From: Darksidea phi
Lineage: Eukaryota > Ascomycota > Dothideomycetes > Pleosporales > Lentitheciaceae
Direction: 5' to 3'
NCBI GenBank assembly: GCA_030770425.1
Contig: JASJFT010000185.1
Span: 28,683 to 92,682 of the forward strand
Length of the DNA stretch: 64,000 bases
Made by a program: the position numbers and the translations under genes. The notes beneath the pieces are model-generated. The model was not told the origin of the DNA and made no database searches. It worked only from the letters and a program-made list of their open reading frames with translations. Shown piece by piece: positions 31,364 through 44,070 of this stretch. Numbering within the stretch: the stretch's first letter is position 1; the number at the start of each line of letters is the position of its first letter.

Positions 31364-32673
31364 CTTTGGTCCTACCCTTGAATCGGTTGGTAAAACTAAA
31401 AATACTGAAGGACTGAACGGCTCTTCGAGGACCCGAAGCAGATCGAGAAATTAAGCTAGCAGTTGGCAAAGTACAACCACGGGAGACGTGCGTACAGTGC
31501 GGGACGACCTGGGGTTCAGGAGTATAAGATGTGCGTGCCTCATCTCTTACCAAGCGTACGGGAAACCTTTGAATATGCACTCAGGCAATAGCGGCTCCCG
31601 AGTGTTTCCCATGCAGAGGATTACTACTTCGGGCATGGTGGATGGTGCAATAATCCAATCAAGATGCGCATAATCCTCGGCGCTTCCATCAGATGATGGT
31701 CGGCGGTTATAATTTTGGTGGTTGGTCGTCCGCGCTGTAAGCGCCAACGCTCATTGCTCGCTACACCGCAACCATGTCCATGTAGACCCTGCATGCTGCA
31801 GTGATTCGTCAGACGTCGTGTGCTGGCTGTGCGCACAGGGCACCAATGTATGTGATGAACTTGCCAGCGGCCCGAAGCGATTCTCGGAGATCTATTTTGA
31901 GCGCTTAACGTTGGACTGGGGCCAGTGAAGGCAGGCTAGCGAAGCTCTGCGTGCCTGTCCCTCCTCACCGAACGCGGAGCATCCATGCCTAGATCCTCTT
32001 TCGATGCGGATGATGATCTTTGGGATGCTGAGTATGATGGTGTAATCCGGCTTTCGTTGTCTCCGGATGCAGTGCAACCATTCCACGCTATTTCCAGCTC
32101 ACCACGAGAATACAGAGACGTGACGAGAACGAGAAGGGACGAGGCGGATTGATCGGCACAATCGTTCTCTTGACTTTGTTGGAGGCTTGCAGCAATGCGC
32201 CTTGGAGAGACGCTGAGGCGTTTTGTAGCCGCCGGGAGATGGGCTAGACCCAAGATGGGCTAGTCTTTGGACTTTTCAGGTACCGGCACTTCGAAATGTG
32301 CGTATGAATCGCACTGAACTGCCTTGCCGTTTCCGGATGGCGTTTCCGTCCCAGCTGGGCATACAGGCGAGTATATGCAATGACATTGCCGTTGAATTGT
32401 GCGCAACACAGTGAAGCTGGCGTGGCCTGAAAAATTCAGCTTGTTCAACATCACTCCAACTTAGATTCCAGCTAGACTTCGAACCAAACGAGAGTGCAAA
32501 ACGAGACGATTGACAGGTCAAACCCGCCTTTGACTACTCCGCACGGGCGCCTAGCAAGCTTCCATTAAGATTTGAGTCGACTGGGCGCTAACCTAATTCG
32601 CCTTATCGATAACCCTAAAAATGATCAGAAAAGTTCATCATCGCTTCATGGCAAAACTTTGACCAAATTCAAG
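31364..32673. other. Divergent intergenic region, 1.3 kb
   Basis: Shared upstream region of the disordered-protein gene (minus) and HGH1 (plus). Several short frames occur, none with an ATG, splice support and coding character together. Nothing else is recognised. Confidence 0.45.
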
Positions 32674-34052
32674 ATGCCCACAGAACTAGAAGAGGTAGAT
32701 ACACTTTCATCGTGTCATACAGTCTCCTAACACCCTTCCAGCTCGTCGAATTCCTCCATCATGGCAACACGCAAATCCGACAAGTGGGTACGAACACCCC
32801 CGCCACGACCCCGCCACGAAACTCGTACTGACTCCACGCAGCTGCGGAGCACCTCGTCGGATACTCGCAGTCGCATGTAACACTCTTCAAGCGGAACCAA
32901 CTCGAGCCAGTCAAGGACCTAAAACTTGTTGTCAAAGACTATGCGCCGATAGCAAAGAACGGCCTCACTATCCTCATCAACATCTCGCACGATGCTGAAG
33001 TGCTAGAGGCGCTTGCGAAAGACGATGCCTTTCTCGAGACGTTATTGTCGCGGATAACCGTATGTCAGTTCGCCGGGAGAGAGCATGTGTTATATGAGTC
33101 GGGAGGCTGATACTGGGTAGAACAAGAAAGAGCCAAATGCGAACGAAATCGCAATGCTACTCGCCAACATGGCAAAGGATGACTCGCTACAAAGAGTGCT
33201 GGAGCTGAAGCGCGATGTCCCCAAGGATCTCTCGACATCGAAGTGGGCAATAGACCAGTTGCTCGATTGCTTCGTCAAAGGCGCAGAAGGCAGCTACAAT
33301 AAGGACGCCGACTATGATTACTTGTCGTACTTCTTCGCTGACCTAGCAAAGGTGGGAAATTTAGCCATGGCTAGTTACAGAAGCGGGACTCTAATTAAGC
33401 ACAATAGTTCCCTAAGGGTCGCGAATACCTCACCTCCCCACAACCCCACGACTCCAACATCATCCCCCTAACCAAACTCCAAGTCTTTACCTCGCACGCC
33501 TCGCACATCCGCCGCCTTGGCGTAGCCTCTACAATCAAAAACTCCGCCTTCCATGTGCCCTCACACCCAACTCTCCTCTCCAACTTGTCGCCAGATCCTA
33601 CCCTGCCACCACCCTCAATAGGCGCAAACCTCCTGCCTTACCTCCTCCTCCCACTCATGGGTCCCGAAGAATACTCCGACGAAGATACAGAAGGTATGCT
33701 TGACGAGCTGCAGTTGCTGGAACCGGATAAGGAGAGGGAGAGTGATGTGCAGATTATGAAGACACACCTAGAGACGCTGCTGTTGTTGTGTACGACTAAG
33801 GAGGGGAGGGGGGTGCTGAGGCAGGTTAAGGTATACCCAATTGTTCGAGAAACACACCTTCATGTTGAGGATGAGGGCGTACGCGAGGCGTGTGACAGGA
33901 TGGTACAGATGCTTATGCGCAAAGAGGAGGGTGAGGAGGATGAGATACCAAATGTTGCTGGTCTCGAGGTAGGCGCAAATGCAGGAAAGTTGGTCGAGCT
34001 AAAGAGCGATGAGGAAGAAGACGAAGATGAGAGGATTGTTGATATCTGCTGA
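32674..34052 (+). CDS. HGH1: HGH1 family protein (eEF2 folding chaperone)
   Basis: In yeast Hgh1 helps fold translation elongation factor 2 with TRiC and Hsp90. Five exons: 32674-32694, 32742-32787, 32842-33059, 33121-33351 and 33408-34052, giving 386 residues (yeast 394). Exon 1 codes for only seven residues (MPTELEE); exon 2 continues LVEFLHHGNTQIRQV and exon 3 AAEHLVGYS, matching the start of yeast Hgh1. Later conserved parts are NGLTILINISHD, YDYLSYFFADLAK-FPKGREYL, FTSHASHIRRLGVASTIKNS, LLPYLLLPLMGPEEYSDED and THLETLLLLCTTKEGR. The C-terminus is acidic (SDEEEDEDER). All four introns (about 47-61 bp) have GT-AG ends. The second donor, GTACGA, is weak but needed to give the conserved QVAAEHL junction. 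Confidence 0.92.
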
Positions 34053-34745
34053 GGACTAGTATCTGTCATAATGTAACGCCTCTGATATGCAACATACACG
34101 TCTATAATGGACAGCCCCCACATCACTCTTTCGTAGGCCTTATCGCTCCTGTCAAAATCATCTACATCACTCCCCTCCCCTCTCTGAGCGGACTAGCCAA
34201 GAAGCTCCTCTTGTGCAAAATTATATCGCATCTAATCCTTCCTACAGAGAGAGTCATACGGTTTCAATGTATATGGGCCAAACGTAGGACATGGGTGTAA
34301 TTATGGTTGTAGTACCGTGTGTAGAGGCTTATTTTTATTAGATAGCGCCGTATACATATATGTGAATTTATTGAACTGTCTTAGTTAAAAAGACTAAGCA
34401 CTCCACATGTGTGACTTGGTAGGGCTTAATAAGCTATTTCCATAATCTTTTGTCTATAGCAAAGGAAGTATAGTAGCTAACTTTTAATATTCTAAATTCA
34501 GTATAGCTTCGTTGTAAGCAAAGGAAATCAATGTAGATGTGCTTAGGTGTGTAGACGACTGGGAAGGTTAACCCAATTGAACTATTAGCTAAACCAGGGT
34601 TTGGGTATGGTGAAGCGATCGTGCGTGGAGCAGAGATGCCAGCAAAGGGAACATTCGCATGCTTATCCAGCCATCCTACAGCATAGTAGAAGATGAATTC
34701 TGCCCACAAATAACAAAGTTTCGCTTCTAGCGATCTTCCTCATTT
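34053..34745. other. Convergent intergenic region, AT-rich
   Basis: Lies between the 3' ends of HGH1 and the MFS gene. AT-rich from about 34240 to 34530; no gene or relic frame recognised. Confidence 0.5.
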
Positions 34746-36504
34746 TCACCGTGTCTCACTCTTCTCACCGGCAGCAACCTCAGCCAATACCTTTTCTTCA
34801 ACCCCCGTCTCCTCATCCCGCTTTTCGTTCTGTCCCAAGTGCCCGACCTCAGCAGTCTTTCCATCTGCACTATTCGCATTTTTCTTCTTGAAACTCCACC
34901 CGCCCTTCCACCCAACCCACCTCGTCTCCCACGGGCCCCTAGCAAGCATGGTCAAAATAGCTGCACCGATGAACCCGACGCTCGCGCTACCAGACCCTAT
35001 CCAGCCAGCTCGGGCGTAAATGTGGTTACCAGCGGCGGTGCCGACAATTTGTCCACAGAAAGTGGCTACCACGAACGCTGTGTTGACGCCATTGCGCCTC
35101 TTAGGTTCAACCGCGTAGATAGAACTCCGATTCGCTATCTGCACCGTTTGCAGGCCGAAGTCTGCTAGAAACGCCTGTAACACAGGACCAGCGACGTTGA
35201 ACGGTCCGATATACGTTCCTAAGCAGACACCCACTAGACAACAGAAGAGGCCGACAAGGGCAGACAAGTGCGGCACAAAGCGATCCGTAACTTTGCGAGC
35301 ATAGACCGGACCAAAGCACATCGCCGCAATCCCGATCAGACCAAAGAGCCCGATCACCAGCGGCGTATAATGGTACGGCGCACCGGCAAGAAGAAAAGTA
35401 AGGGTCGTCCAGAACGACGTGAACGTCGCCGAAGTGAAGAACGAGGCTATACAAGCTTGCACAAGCACCGCATGGCGGCCCAACATCTGCACGATACTCC
35501 ACAGCAGCTTGAAGTAGTTCAAGTTCGTGTTGGTAGAAGGGTAGTCTGGCATGAAAAACCAGAGCAATATGAAGATGAGGTACTGTAGCCCGAAAGACAT
35601 CCAGTATACGGCGCGCCATGTTGCAAAGTTGGCAATTGTGCCGGAGAGGACGCGGGCGATTAGAATGCCGAGTTGGATGCCGGAAACAACGACTGAAAGA
35701 GCAGCAGCTCGACGGTGCGGAGGTGCAAGATCCCCAACTAGGGGAAGCATAAGCTGGGGCGTGACGGTCGTGACGGACACGACAAAGGATATGCCGGTGA
35801 AGGCGGCGAGGTTGTTGGTTAAGCAGAGGCCGAGCCTGTGGTTTGTTAGCCGTTTCTTCTTCGAGAACGTGATGTAAATTATGCGAATCAACGAAGCCTA
35901 TCTTGGCTCCTTGATTGGTCTTTGCCCCATTGATATTAAATCAGTCGACGTCCACTTAATCTTGCATCGTTCACATCGCATCCACCACCAATTCCCCTCG
36001 CTCCGTGCTTCAACCTCTTCAACCTCTTACCCACAGTCCCAATTCCAAACAAAACAACGAAATCAAAACATACCAAAGCGTAGCCGTAAACCCCACAAGC
36101 CCCACCACAAAAGGTCTCCTAGGCAACAGATCTCCCAATGGACACAAGAAAAGCAAACCCGCCGCATAGCCCGCTTGCGTCACCGTCGGAATCTGCGCTA
36201 CCTTTTCATACTTGACGCCAAAATCTCGCGCCAAAATGTTCAAGATAGGATGACTGTAGTACAAATTCGCGACGGTGAAGGCAGCCGCGAAGGCGAACAG
36301 GATGTTCATGGCCATGTTGAATTGAGGCGGGCGGGAAGGGTCCCAGCGACATCTTGGGGGTGTCCATGTGAGGATTGCGTAGATTTTACGGGGAATCGAG
36401 GAAGGTTTTGAGGGTGATGAGGCTGAGAGTTGAGAGGAAGACGGTGTGACGCTGACGGCTTGTGGCCTTTCCTGCTCGAAGTGTGGGCTCGATTCAGACG
36501 TCAT
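34746..36504 (-). CDS. MFS transporter, 506 residues
   Basis: Exon 1 is 36504-36074, the intron 36073-35836 (GTATGT...CACAG, 238 bp, the longest in the window) and exon 2 35835-34746. Splicing joins FTATLW to LGLCLTNNLAAFTGIS. A cytosolic N-tail of about 65 residues, rich in Ser and Pro, precedes about 12 membrane helices, such as NILFAFAAAFTVANLYYSHP, AGLLFLCPLGDLLPRRP (motif A-like loop), LSVVVSGIQLGILIARVLSG, GLFGLIGIAAMCFG and GFIGAAILTMLA. The tail is Lys/Glu-rich. The sequence looks like the drug/metabolite-efflux type MFS proteins related to bacterial YnfM/Bcr-like carriers rather than sugar porters. The substrate is unknown and no biosynthetic gene lies beside it. Confidence 0.88.
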
Positions 36505-37288
36505 CGTTTTGTGCGACCCATTGATCTCCGCTCTTTACACTCTGATACAACCGATCTGTCAAACCGCCCAAGAACGTTTTTGAGAGAAAGAAGTAAAGAA
36601 AAGCCATAGAGTGGGCGCGGATGCGAGCTAAACTATCCGAAAATGCGGTTCGGAATTAATTAGCGGATAGCGAAGCGCGACTTCGGCAAAGAGGAGATTG
36701 CTGATGCAGCACCACCCTATTTGTAGTGTTTTACCAATCAACGTTAACGGGCTAGCTGCAAAGGGTAGGTCGAGGAACGGGTCTCGGGGCCCCTCATTTG
36801 TTGACCGTACCGGATCTCTGAACATTTTTAAACCTTCCGAATTTTAACTGTCTAGGAACGTCGAAGCAAGCGTCCCCTTACATAAAGCTCAAAGCATGTG
36901 GCCCTATTTAGTGAACTTCCAACCTATACCGCCTACCTAGCCGAGTACGGTTGAAAAGCTATGCGGAGGCAGAAGGGTAAGACCTACAATTGAGACGAGC
37001 ATCTTTTTCATCGCGAAAGAACAACAGTGGAGATTGACACTTAGGTCATCTTCTCTCTCGATGGAATTGCATTTTGGCTGATCAAGAAGAACATGGCTAT
37101 CTGATCGGCCGTCTACTCCAAATGCCTGAGATTACATACACATACCTCTAAAGCAAGACGATGGGTGGTTTTCACTCTGAAAACGACGGCAAAGAAAGCT
37201 ACGAAAATATCCGGGTCATAGTGTGAGACATAAACCCATCGCAAAAATACGATCGGGCAGGAACAACGCTAGTTGGTAAAAGGGAGCT
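36505..37288. other. Intergenic: promoter of the MFS gene and 3' flank of TFIIF alpha
   Basis: 784 bp with no supported gene. Confidence 0.5.
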
Positions 37289-39509
37289 TCAAGAAGGACT
37301 AGCAGCCTTGGACGGCGCTGTCTTTTGTCCCCCGCGCATAACAAGGTTCACATGCTCGTCAGAAGGCATCTGTGGAAGAGGGATGAGCCAACTGCGTTGT
37401 TTGTCAAAACTTGAAACAGCCTTGACCAATTTGATGAAGAGCTGGGTATTGGTCTTGTCGACGCGGTCTTTAAAAGTGGTGATCAGGGACTGAATCGTCA
37501 TGCCTTCGGCGGGGAGTGCTTTGTAGATTTCGGTCGCCGAGGGAAGACGATTTTCTAGCGAGTTTGTATTAGTATGTATCCTTAACGTATCTTAGTTGTT
37601 GTAAAAACTTACGCGAAGCAGCGGCGGAGCTGCCAGCAGCAGGAGTGCCTGCACGGCTCCCATTGACACCAGCTGCTGGACTTCCAGCACGGCTACCGGA
37701 AGGACTAGCGCCGGGAGAGCCACCAAGCCGAACTTTCAGCTTCGCCTTCTTCGTTTTGCCGGCATCAGTCATCTCGCTGTCGCTTCCAGACGCAGCACCA
37801 CGCTTTCCGTCATTGAGATGAGCAAGCGAAGACTTGCGTGATCCGTCGCCGTGCTTCTTCTTGTGCTTCTTACGCGACGACTCGTTGCCACTAGCTTCGG
37901 ATAGATTCGGCGAGCCTGGTCGTTTCTTCTTGTTGATATCGGTAGACCGATGGTTACCTGAAGGAGTAGTTGCTCCCTTGGTAGAAGCGCCAGAAGCGGG
38001 CTTATCACCCTCGACAGCCTTGCCATTCTGTTCGGTCGCCTGCTCGGCTGCCTTCTTTTCCTGCTCTTCCTTAGCTCGTTGACGCTCGGTCTCAGAATCT
38101 GTGTCCGAAGAACTCGATGAAGCGTACGGGTCATCATTGTCGGTTTCGTAATCGATATTCTTCTCACGTTTGACCAAAGTCTTCCGTAGAGCCTTTTCTA
38201 GCTGCTTTTGCATCTCCTGCTCTGCCATCTCCCGCTCTTCCTGTCTATAGATCTCATCTTCGTTTCGCAGATCGAACGCGGCGGCGCCGAGCTGGTCACG
38301 CTTCAGCCTCTCCGAAGCCTCTTTGACTTCCACGTCGTCGCCTTCAAAAAGGCCATTGAGCCCTTCTTCATCATCTGCGAAGTCTTCCTCCATGTTGAAA
38401 TCGATGTCATCAGCATCTGCTTCCCGCTTAACAATCGGCATATCATCGTCATCATTGCGTCGGCGAATGCGGCCTTCGTCATCGTCTCCACCGCCGACCC
38501 TGGTTCGAATGCCCTTTGCGCCTTTTTCACGGACGGCCTGCTCCTGCTTTACTCTAGCCTTCTGTTCAAGCTTGTTGAAATAACCCGATGACTTCACTTT
38601 GATGAGATCGGGGTCTTCCGTGGACTTCGCCTTGGTCTTGGGCATGAATCGATACCACCGCTCCAGGGGAGTCATCTGGATGATTTGCCCCCGTGCATTG
38701 GCGGTATCAGAAGTAAGCATCACATGCGCTTCAGACATTTCGGACTCGTAGGTTCCTGTCCAGGTCTGTTTGTTGTCAAAGTCCTCGAGATGCCATGGGA
38801 GCGTCTCTTCATATCTAAGGAGCATGCGCTTCTTAGCTGCAGGTGTATCATCGGCGCGATACTTTTGCTCCGTCTTCTTCTGGAATGCTGGAGGCTTCTT
38901 TGTACCCGATGGCGCGATCTTCGCCTGGTTTTCCTCACGAACCTTGCGGCGCTCCTCTCTCGCAATCTCCATGCGCTCGCGCTCTTTGCTCTCTTCAAGA
39001 TCCTCCTTGGTGTCCTCGTCTTCAAAGTGCGAGCCGGCGCCGCTGGGCGGAGCGCGGGGGTCGCGACGGTGCAGACGTATAGGCGGCGTGAACTGCTCCT
39101 CGTTCTGGACATCAACCTCATGCTTGCTTTGCAGCCTCATGACGTGATGACGCAACTGCTTCAGGTCTCCACGCCTGGCAACAAGTGGGATCGAGCGGGC
39201 GCCGCGTTGGAGGAACTGATCGCGGAGCACCTCGACAGGGATGGGGCCATTGGCTAGAGCGCTAGGAGCATTGTCGGCCTTTTTTGTCTGGTTGAACTGC
39301 GTAAGAGACATGACCGGCCGAGTGATGGTCTTGAGCGGCCGCCGGGGAGCGCGCAGCGGATTCGACTCACGCGGCTTTCGTCGACGGGGCTGTCCGTTCG
39401 GAGCTATGGGCGTGTTTCCGGTCATCGTCGCGGGAGACGCGCCCGCCACGGGTCGCGAGCCGTTCGCAGCAGACGCTGAGGTACCAAGAGGATTTGGAGC
39501 TCCGTTCAT
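37289..39509 (-). CDS. TFG1: Transcription initiation factor IIF alpha subunit (RAP74/Tfg1)
   Basis: Part of TFIIF, which binds RNA polymerase II and places it at promoters. Exon 1 is 39509-37613, the intron 37612-37555 (GTAAGT...GCTAG) and exon 2 37554-37289, giving 720 residues. The N-terminal dimerisation domain includes PWHLEDFDNKQTWTGTYE and LERWYRFMP. A long charged middle follows (Lys/Glu/Asp and Ser-rich, SSSSSDTDSETERQ). Exon 2 encodes the C-terminal winged helix (LPSATEIYKALPAEGMTIQS, LIKLVKAVSSFDKQRSWLIP as two parts) that contacts Fcp1 and TFIIB in other species. I chose the first in-frame ATG, at 39509; the frame is open upstream for about 54 codons without an ATG, so the start is not certain. 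Confidence 0.9.
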
Positions 39510-40082
39510 GGCGAGAGGCGCGAGGACCGGTGCGTGGTAGCCGCGAGATTTGGGGTTGATGAAGCCGTCGCGATCGGCGGAAGTAGCGAATTGTGGGTCT
39601 AGAAGAATACGGGTGTGGTGCAGTAGAATAAAGGGCTGGACGACGCGGCCGCTTTGGGCTTTGTCTTTCACAGACAGGACGATCGAAGGCAGAGATACCT
39701 AGGAGGGTCACAAAGTCTTGGCAACGCTAGTGCTCGGAGAAACGTTACGGCGATCCGCTGCCTAGATACGCCCGCATGTGAGTCTGCCTACGAACCATAT
39801 ACCTACTTCTGCTCAGTTATCGCTTTACTTCTCTGCTTCATACGAAGAACGCAGCTGACAGTGCTGTGGGAGTACTTGTCCGCCAATTAATTGCACGGCT
39901 GGGCACGTGCCAACCTCTGATTTCCGCAAACTTCGAATACTTGGAACGAGAATTGTTTGTTGCATTCAAAACTAGGGCTAATTCCAGCATTCTGTCTCTG
40001 ATTGATGCGGCGTTGTGTCGTACGTCTCGCTTTGCTCCGCCCGGAACACGACTGTTAGCAACAACCACCACATCTACCAAGC
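39510..40082. other. Divergent promoter between TFIIF alpha and the Cid13-like gene
   Basis: 573 bp between two start codons. No further feature identified. Confidence 0.5.
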
Positions 40083-42395
40083 ATGGCTACACCATCAACT
40101 GCTCCCGTCACGAACGGTAAAACCGATCTGAAAGGAAACGGTCTCGAGGACGATTTGCGAAAGATGATACTTGGTAGCGTCACCATGGCCAATGAACAGA
40201 GTAATCAGACTATTGCGCAAGGACCCCACCAGCAGCATTTCCGTGGACGTGGTCGTGGACGAGGTTTCTTCCGCGGTCGAGGAGGCGCAAATTTTCAAGC
40301 TCAGGCAGGCCGTGGACAACATTCCGATGGGCCCATGACTGCTGCTGCCGCCCCCCACTCGGGCATGCAAGGCTCCCCACAACAGGTATACAATCAACAT
40401 GCCGCCCCTTCCTCGCCTACTGCAGGCGGTTTTCAGGCGATATCGGACAGGCGGCGAGCCCCAATAGCGCCGAAGCAACGTCCGCCGCAAACCGGGGCTG
40501 AGACGACTGTGGCTCCTGCTGTGCAACCACCTAGGATACTCCAGCGGCCACAGGCGCACACGAACGCCAACCCCTCAAATGCACCACATCACACGGTAAA
40601 CACGCAACATTATCCAAGGCAATATGGCCCACCTACTCAGCATATCAGCCGACCGATAGAGAACCCCATGGCTCAAGCCAATTATTTGGATCAGCTTGCA
40701 TCGGAGGAGATCCCAAAGGTTGAGATCACGATCCCTGAGCTAGAAGAAAAGGAGGCTTTCAGGAACTATCTGGAAGGCCTTTGCCAGAAGGCATTGTCCG
40801 AGAATTCCCCCAGCGACATTGCAACGATCAGCTTGGTGGGTTTCGGGAGTCTGGCATCCGGCTTTGCTACACCAGGATCCGACATGGATCTCGCGGTGGT
40901 ACCTAGCTGGAAAAATCCCTTTAAGGCTCATGAGATCGGCATCGATCGAGATATTCCTCGCCTTTTGGAGAAGGTTGTCTTGGATGCGAACATGGGGGCT
41001 CGGCTTCTAACCCGAACACGAGTCCCGATATTGAAAGTGTGCCAGAAGCCTGACGAGGAACTCTACAGAGCTCTTTCGGAAGAACGTCAGAAATGGGATG
41101 ATCTTCCTGAAGAGGAAAAATATGCACCGCCCCCACCTCCCCCGGAGCGTTCACCGCGAACTCCAGCCGATGTTGATGGTGCAAAGAGCCCATCGCCTGT
41201 GCATAAATTCCAGGAATTTCCCTCTATTGAGGACACAGAGCCCAGAGCAGCTTCGCAGCAGGAAAAGCTGGACGGCACAGCATCCGTTAACAGGGGCAAA
41301 GTACAGTCGCCTACAAAATCATCCGCCAAAGACAGTGAGGCTAAAGACAACAAGGGGAATGGAAACGGAAACGGAAATACCAAAGAACAACATCAACGAA
41401 ACGAGAGACCCTGGTTTCGGGAGAAAGTCCGAGGACCCTTGGATTTCCCCAAGACCGGTGTCGGTATCCAGTGCGACATCAACTTCGAAAACCCACTCGG
41501 CATACACAACACACAACTGCTGCGCTGTTACTCCCGCTCAGATCCCAGAGTTCGCCCGATCGTGCTCTTCGTTAAAGCGTGGGCCAAGCAACGAAAGATC
41601 AATAGCGCATACTCCGGCACGCTATCCTCTTACGGCTGGGTCCTCATGGTGCTACACTATCTTGTCAACATCGCTCAGCCCCCAGTTTGCCCGAATCTAC
41701 AATCCCTGTGGCGACCCCCAGTTGTCTCAACAGACATGCAGGGGTTAAAACAGATGTTCCAGAACACGATGATCGCAGGCTATGCGGTTCGTTTCTGGCG
41801 GAATGAGGACGAGATCATGCGCGCTGCTAGCTTAGGCCAGTTAACGCAGAACTATGAATCTATCGGTATGCTCCTCCGCGGCTTCTTTCAATACTATGCC
41901 TCGATCAATTCGCCTTACACTTATGGACCGAAACCGCCTTCATTCTACTGGACGAACGAGGTCTTGAGCCTGAGAACACCCGGTGGTGTGAGGGCTAAGT
42001 CGGAGAAAGGATGGACGAGCGCGAAGACAACGATCTCAAATGGCAAGGAAGTCCGACATCGCTATCTCTTCTGCATCGAGGATCCTTTCGAGCTTGATCA
42101 CAACGTTGCGCGAACGGTTACGCACAAAGGTATCGTAGCTATCCGTGATGAGTTCAGGCGCACTTGGCGCATCTTGAGCGCTGTGGGCAGGGGTCAACAG
42201 CCAGAAGGTGGCATCTTCGATGAGATCGTTGAGAAAGTTCCCCCACCGACACCGAAAATGACGGAAACTGCGATGGAGGCTGAGCAAAAACCAATCATGA
42301 CGGGTGCTGGTGTGGCAGGTGGCGAGGCTGATGGACAAATTGACGGGCAACACACCGAAACTAAGGGCTCGGCCCTAGCAGAGCCAGCCGTCTAA
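40083..42395 (+). CDS. Cid1/Cid13-type RNA nucleotidyltransferase (non-canonical poly(A)/poly(U) polymerase)
   Basis: Intronless, 770 residues. An N-terminal RGG tract (RGRGRGRGFFRGRGG at about 51-65) and a Gln/Pro/Ala-rich linker suggest RNA binding. The nucleotidyltransferase motif is GFGSLASGF followed by TPGSDMDLAV, giving the first two catalytic Asp; the third is in QCDINFEN. Between them is an insertion of about 190 residues, charged and low-complexity, including the acidic run LPEEEKYAP and repeats of NG (NKGNGNGNGN). PAP/25A-associated parts follow (RCYSRSDPRVRPIVLFVKAW, INSAYSGTLSSYGWVLMVLH), with YASINSPYTYGP and a final ELDHNVARTVTH segment. Cid13-like enzymes add A or U to RNA 3' ends in the cytoplasm. 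The start ATG lies directly after CCAAGC. Confidence 0.9.
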   Translation: MATPSTAPVTNGKTDLKGNGLEDDLRKMILGSVTMANEQSNQTIAQGPHQQHFRGRGRGRGFFRGRGGANFQAQAGRGQHSDGPMTAAAAPHSGMQGSPQQVYNQHAAPSSPTAGGFQAISDRRRAPIAPKQRPPQTGAETTVAPAVQPPRILQRPQAHTNANPSNAPHHTVNTQHYPRQYGPPTQHISRPIENPMAQANYLDQLASEEIPKVEITIPELEEKEAFRNYLEGLCQKALSENSPSDIATISLVGFGSLASGFATPGSDMDLAVVPSWKNPFKAHEIGIDRDIPRLLEKVVLDANMGARLLTRTRVPILKVCQKPDEELYRALSEERQKWDDLPEEEKYAPPPPPPERSPRTPADVDGAKSPSPVHKFQEFPSIEDTEPRAASQQEKLDGTASVNRGKVQSPTKSSAKDSEAKDNKGNGNGNGNTKEQHQRNERPWFREKVRGPLDFPKTGVGIQCDINFENPLGIHNTQLLRCYSRSDPRVRPIVLFVKAWAKQRKINSAYSGTLSSYGWVLMVLHYLVNIAQPPVCPNLQSLWRPPVVSTDMQGLKQMFQNTMIAGYAVRFWRNEDEIMRAASLGQLTQNYESIGMLLRGFFQYYASINSPYTYGPKPPSFYWTNEVLSLRTPGGVRAKSEKGWTSAKTTISNGKEVRHRYLFCIEDPFELDHNVARTVTHKGIVAIRDEFRRTWRILSAVGRGQQPEGGIFDEIVEKVPPPTPKMTETAMEAEQKPIMTGAGVAGGEADGQIDGQHTETKGSALAEPAV

Positions 42396-44070
42396 CAACA
42401 GCACATACGACACAAAATCCCCTTATTGGGCATAAAAGGTACGTTTTCGTTGTTGTAGACAGGCTACCCTCGTCTACTACTTCCTCCTTCCCCCCTTTCC
42501 TTTCGTTAGCATGGATAGTGTCGTTGCACGGATACTGGATAGCATGGGATGGTAGTGGGAGGTTACATGGAGGATAGCTGTGTATCATAATGGCGCTCAG
42601 GATTTTCACTCGTGCTACATTGGTAGCGGCGCATGATTACGGCCACCTCATCTTTTTGCATGGCGTGGCATACACATACTAGATGTAGGTGTTTTACCCT
42701 CTGCACAGTTAACTTGTGCGTTCAAAAGGCTCTCTAGTACTTTGTTTTGTGCTGGGTCTCGTGTCAGTGTCTTCATATACCCATGTACTACCCATGTTTC
42801 TGAAATATGTTGGCTACAATGGAGGTCAGTATCTTTAATCGGTTTTACGGGTTTTAAATGCGTAGGACAGAGTTCTATGCGCACGTTAACCTTTATCCTT
42901 AATAAGCAGACTTATACAGTCTGGTTATGATAAGACTTTATTAGGAACATAGAAAAGATATTTAAGCTTATTGTTAATGTGTAGAGGATTTACGTTTGAC
43001 GCGGTAGTATGTTGGCGATAGGGGTTCGTTAGTCCATGCATGCCTTGCTTGCTTTGCTTGGGGTGTATGGCACAAAAGAAGGGGAGAAGTTTCTAATCGA
43101 GGCGTGTATTTCGTGATTCTCGGCTGTCTTATTCGTTTGATCTTTGAAGAGTGCAAAGCTCTTCAGACTGCCCCCCCGATCCTCCGCTTGAACGTACTCC
43201 ACGACAAATTAGGGAAGCGCAGATTGCTCACTCTCCTCTAAACTTCTCAACCCTGAGACCACAGCACGTGAATGAGCTCATTATCAAGCGAGGTGTGTCC
43301 GATTAGCTACAACATGTACTAGACGTCGGGTAGGCAGTTGGCTAACCCGAAGTCAATAAAGTTAATCCTGAGAGGTGCGAGTACCTATTATTGTCTTATA
43401 CTAGAGGCGCCGCTATTTTGCACCAACGCCCGATTTGCGCATTCAGCTCTTAGCAGAACCACGATCGGAAGATTTAAGAGTCATTTTGACTATGGGAAAG
43501 GGTGTCTATCTTACCATTAGGTCAGTATGATGTGTAAGATACGTTGGACCATGCTAACCTTGCATAGTTCATGGTCTAAGTAATGAGCAGCACGATTTGG
43601 TGTCGAAATGAGTATAGATCTGCCGAATGGCTAACACCCGTATGGCAATGATGGTTAGGTGTTCTGTTTTGGAACCTTATAATGTAGAAATTGGTACACA
43701 AATAACTCTATATCTGACTTTTTCAGGAAGTTGCTTGTTTACCGACTCGAATGAGAGAACCTTTATGTTATCACTAGATAAATAAAGCTTACTGTTACAG
43801 CATTCAGACCTTTCAAGGACAATCAAAATGGCGGGCTAGATGCAAATGTTAATTCATTCCATCCATACGAGCGCTAGGGAGCGTGTATCGAATAGGTCAA
43901 TAAACCCGACTAAGGACTCGCAAACCAGACGTTTCATGGTAAAAACCTCGCCGGATTACTGATCTCAATGTCCGTCAGTGGACAACCCAGTCCAGCTTGC
44001 AGCCTACCAGCCCATGGCCGAAAACTCCTTCAGCGGAATACAGTCCGTCAGTCTCGAGTGTTGTATTAGA
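42396..44070. other. Intergenic, 1.7 kb, partly AT-rich
   Basis: Convergent region with no supported gene. 42830-42980 and 43660-43800 are AT-rich and may be old repeat remains. No tRNA-like A/B boxes were recognised. Confidence 0.45.
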
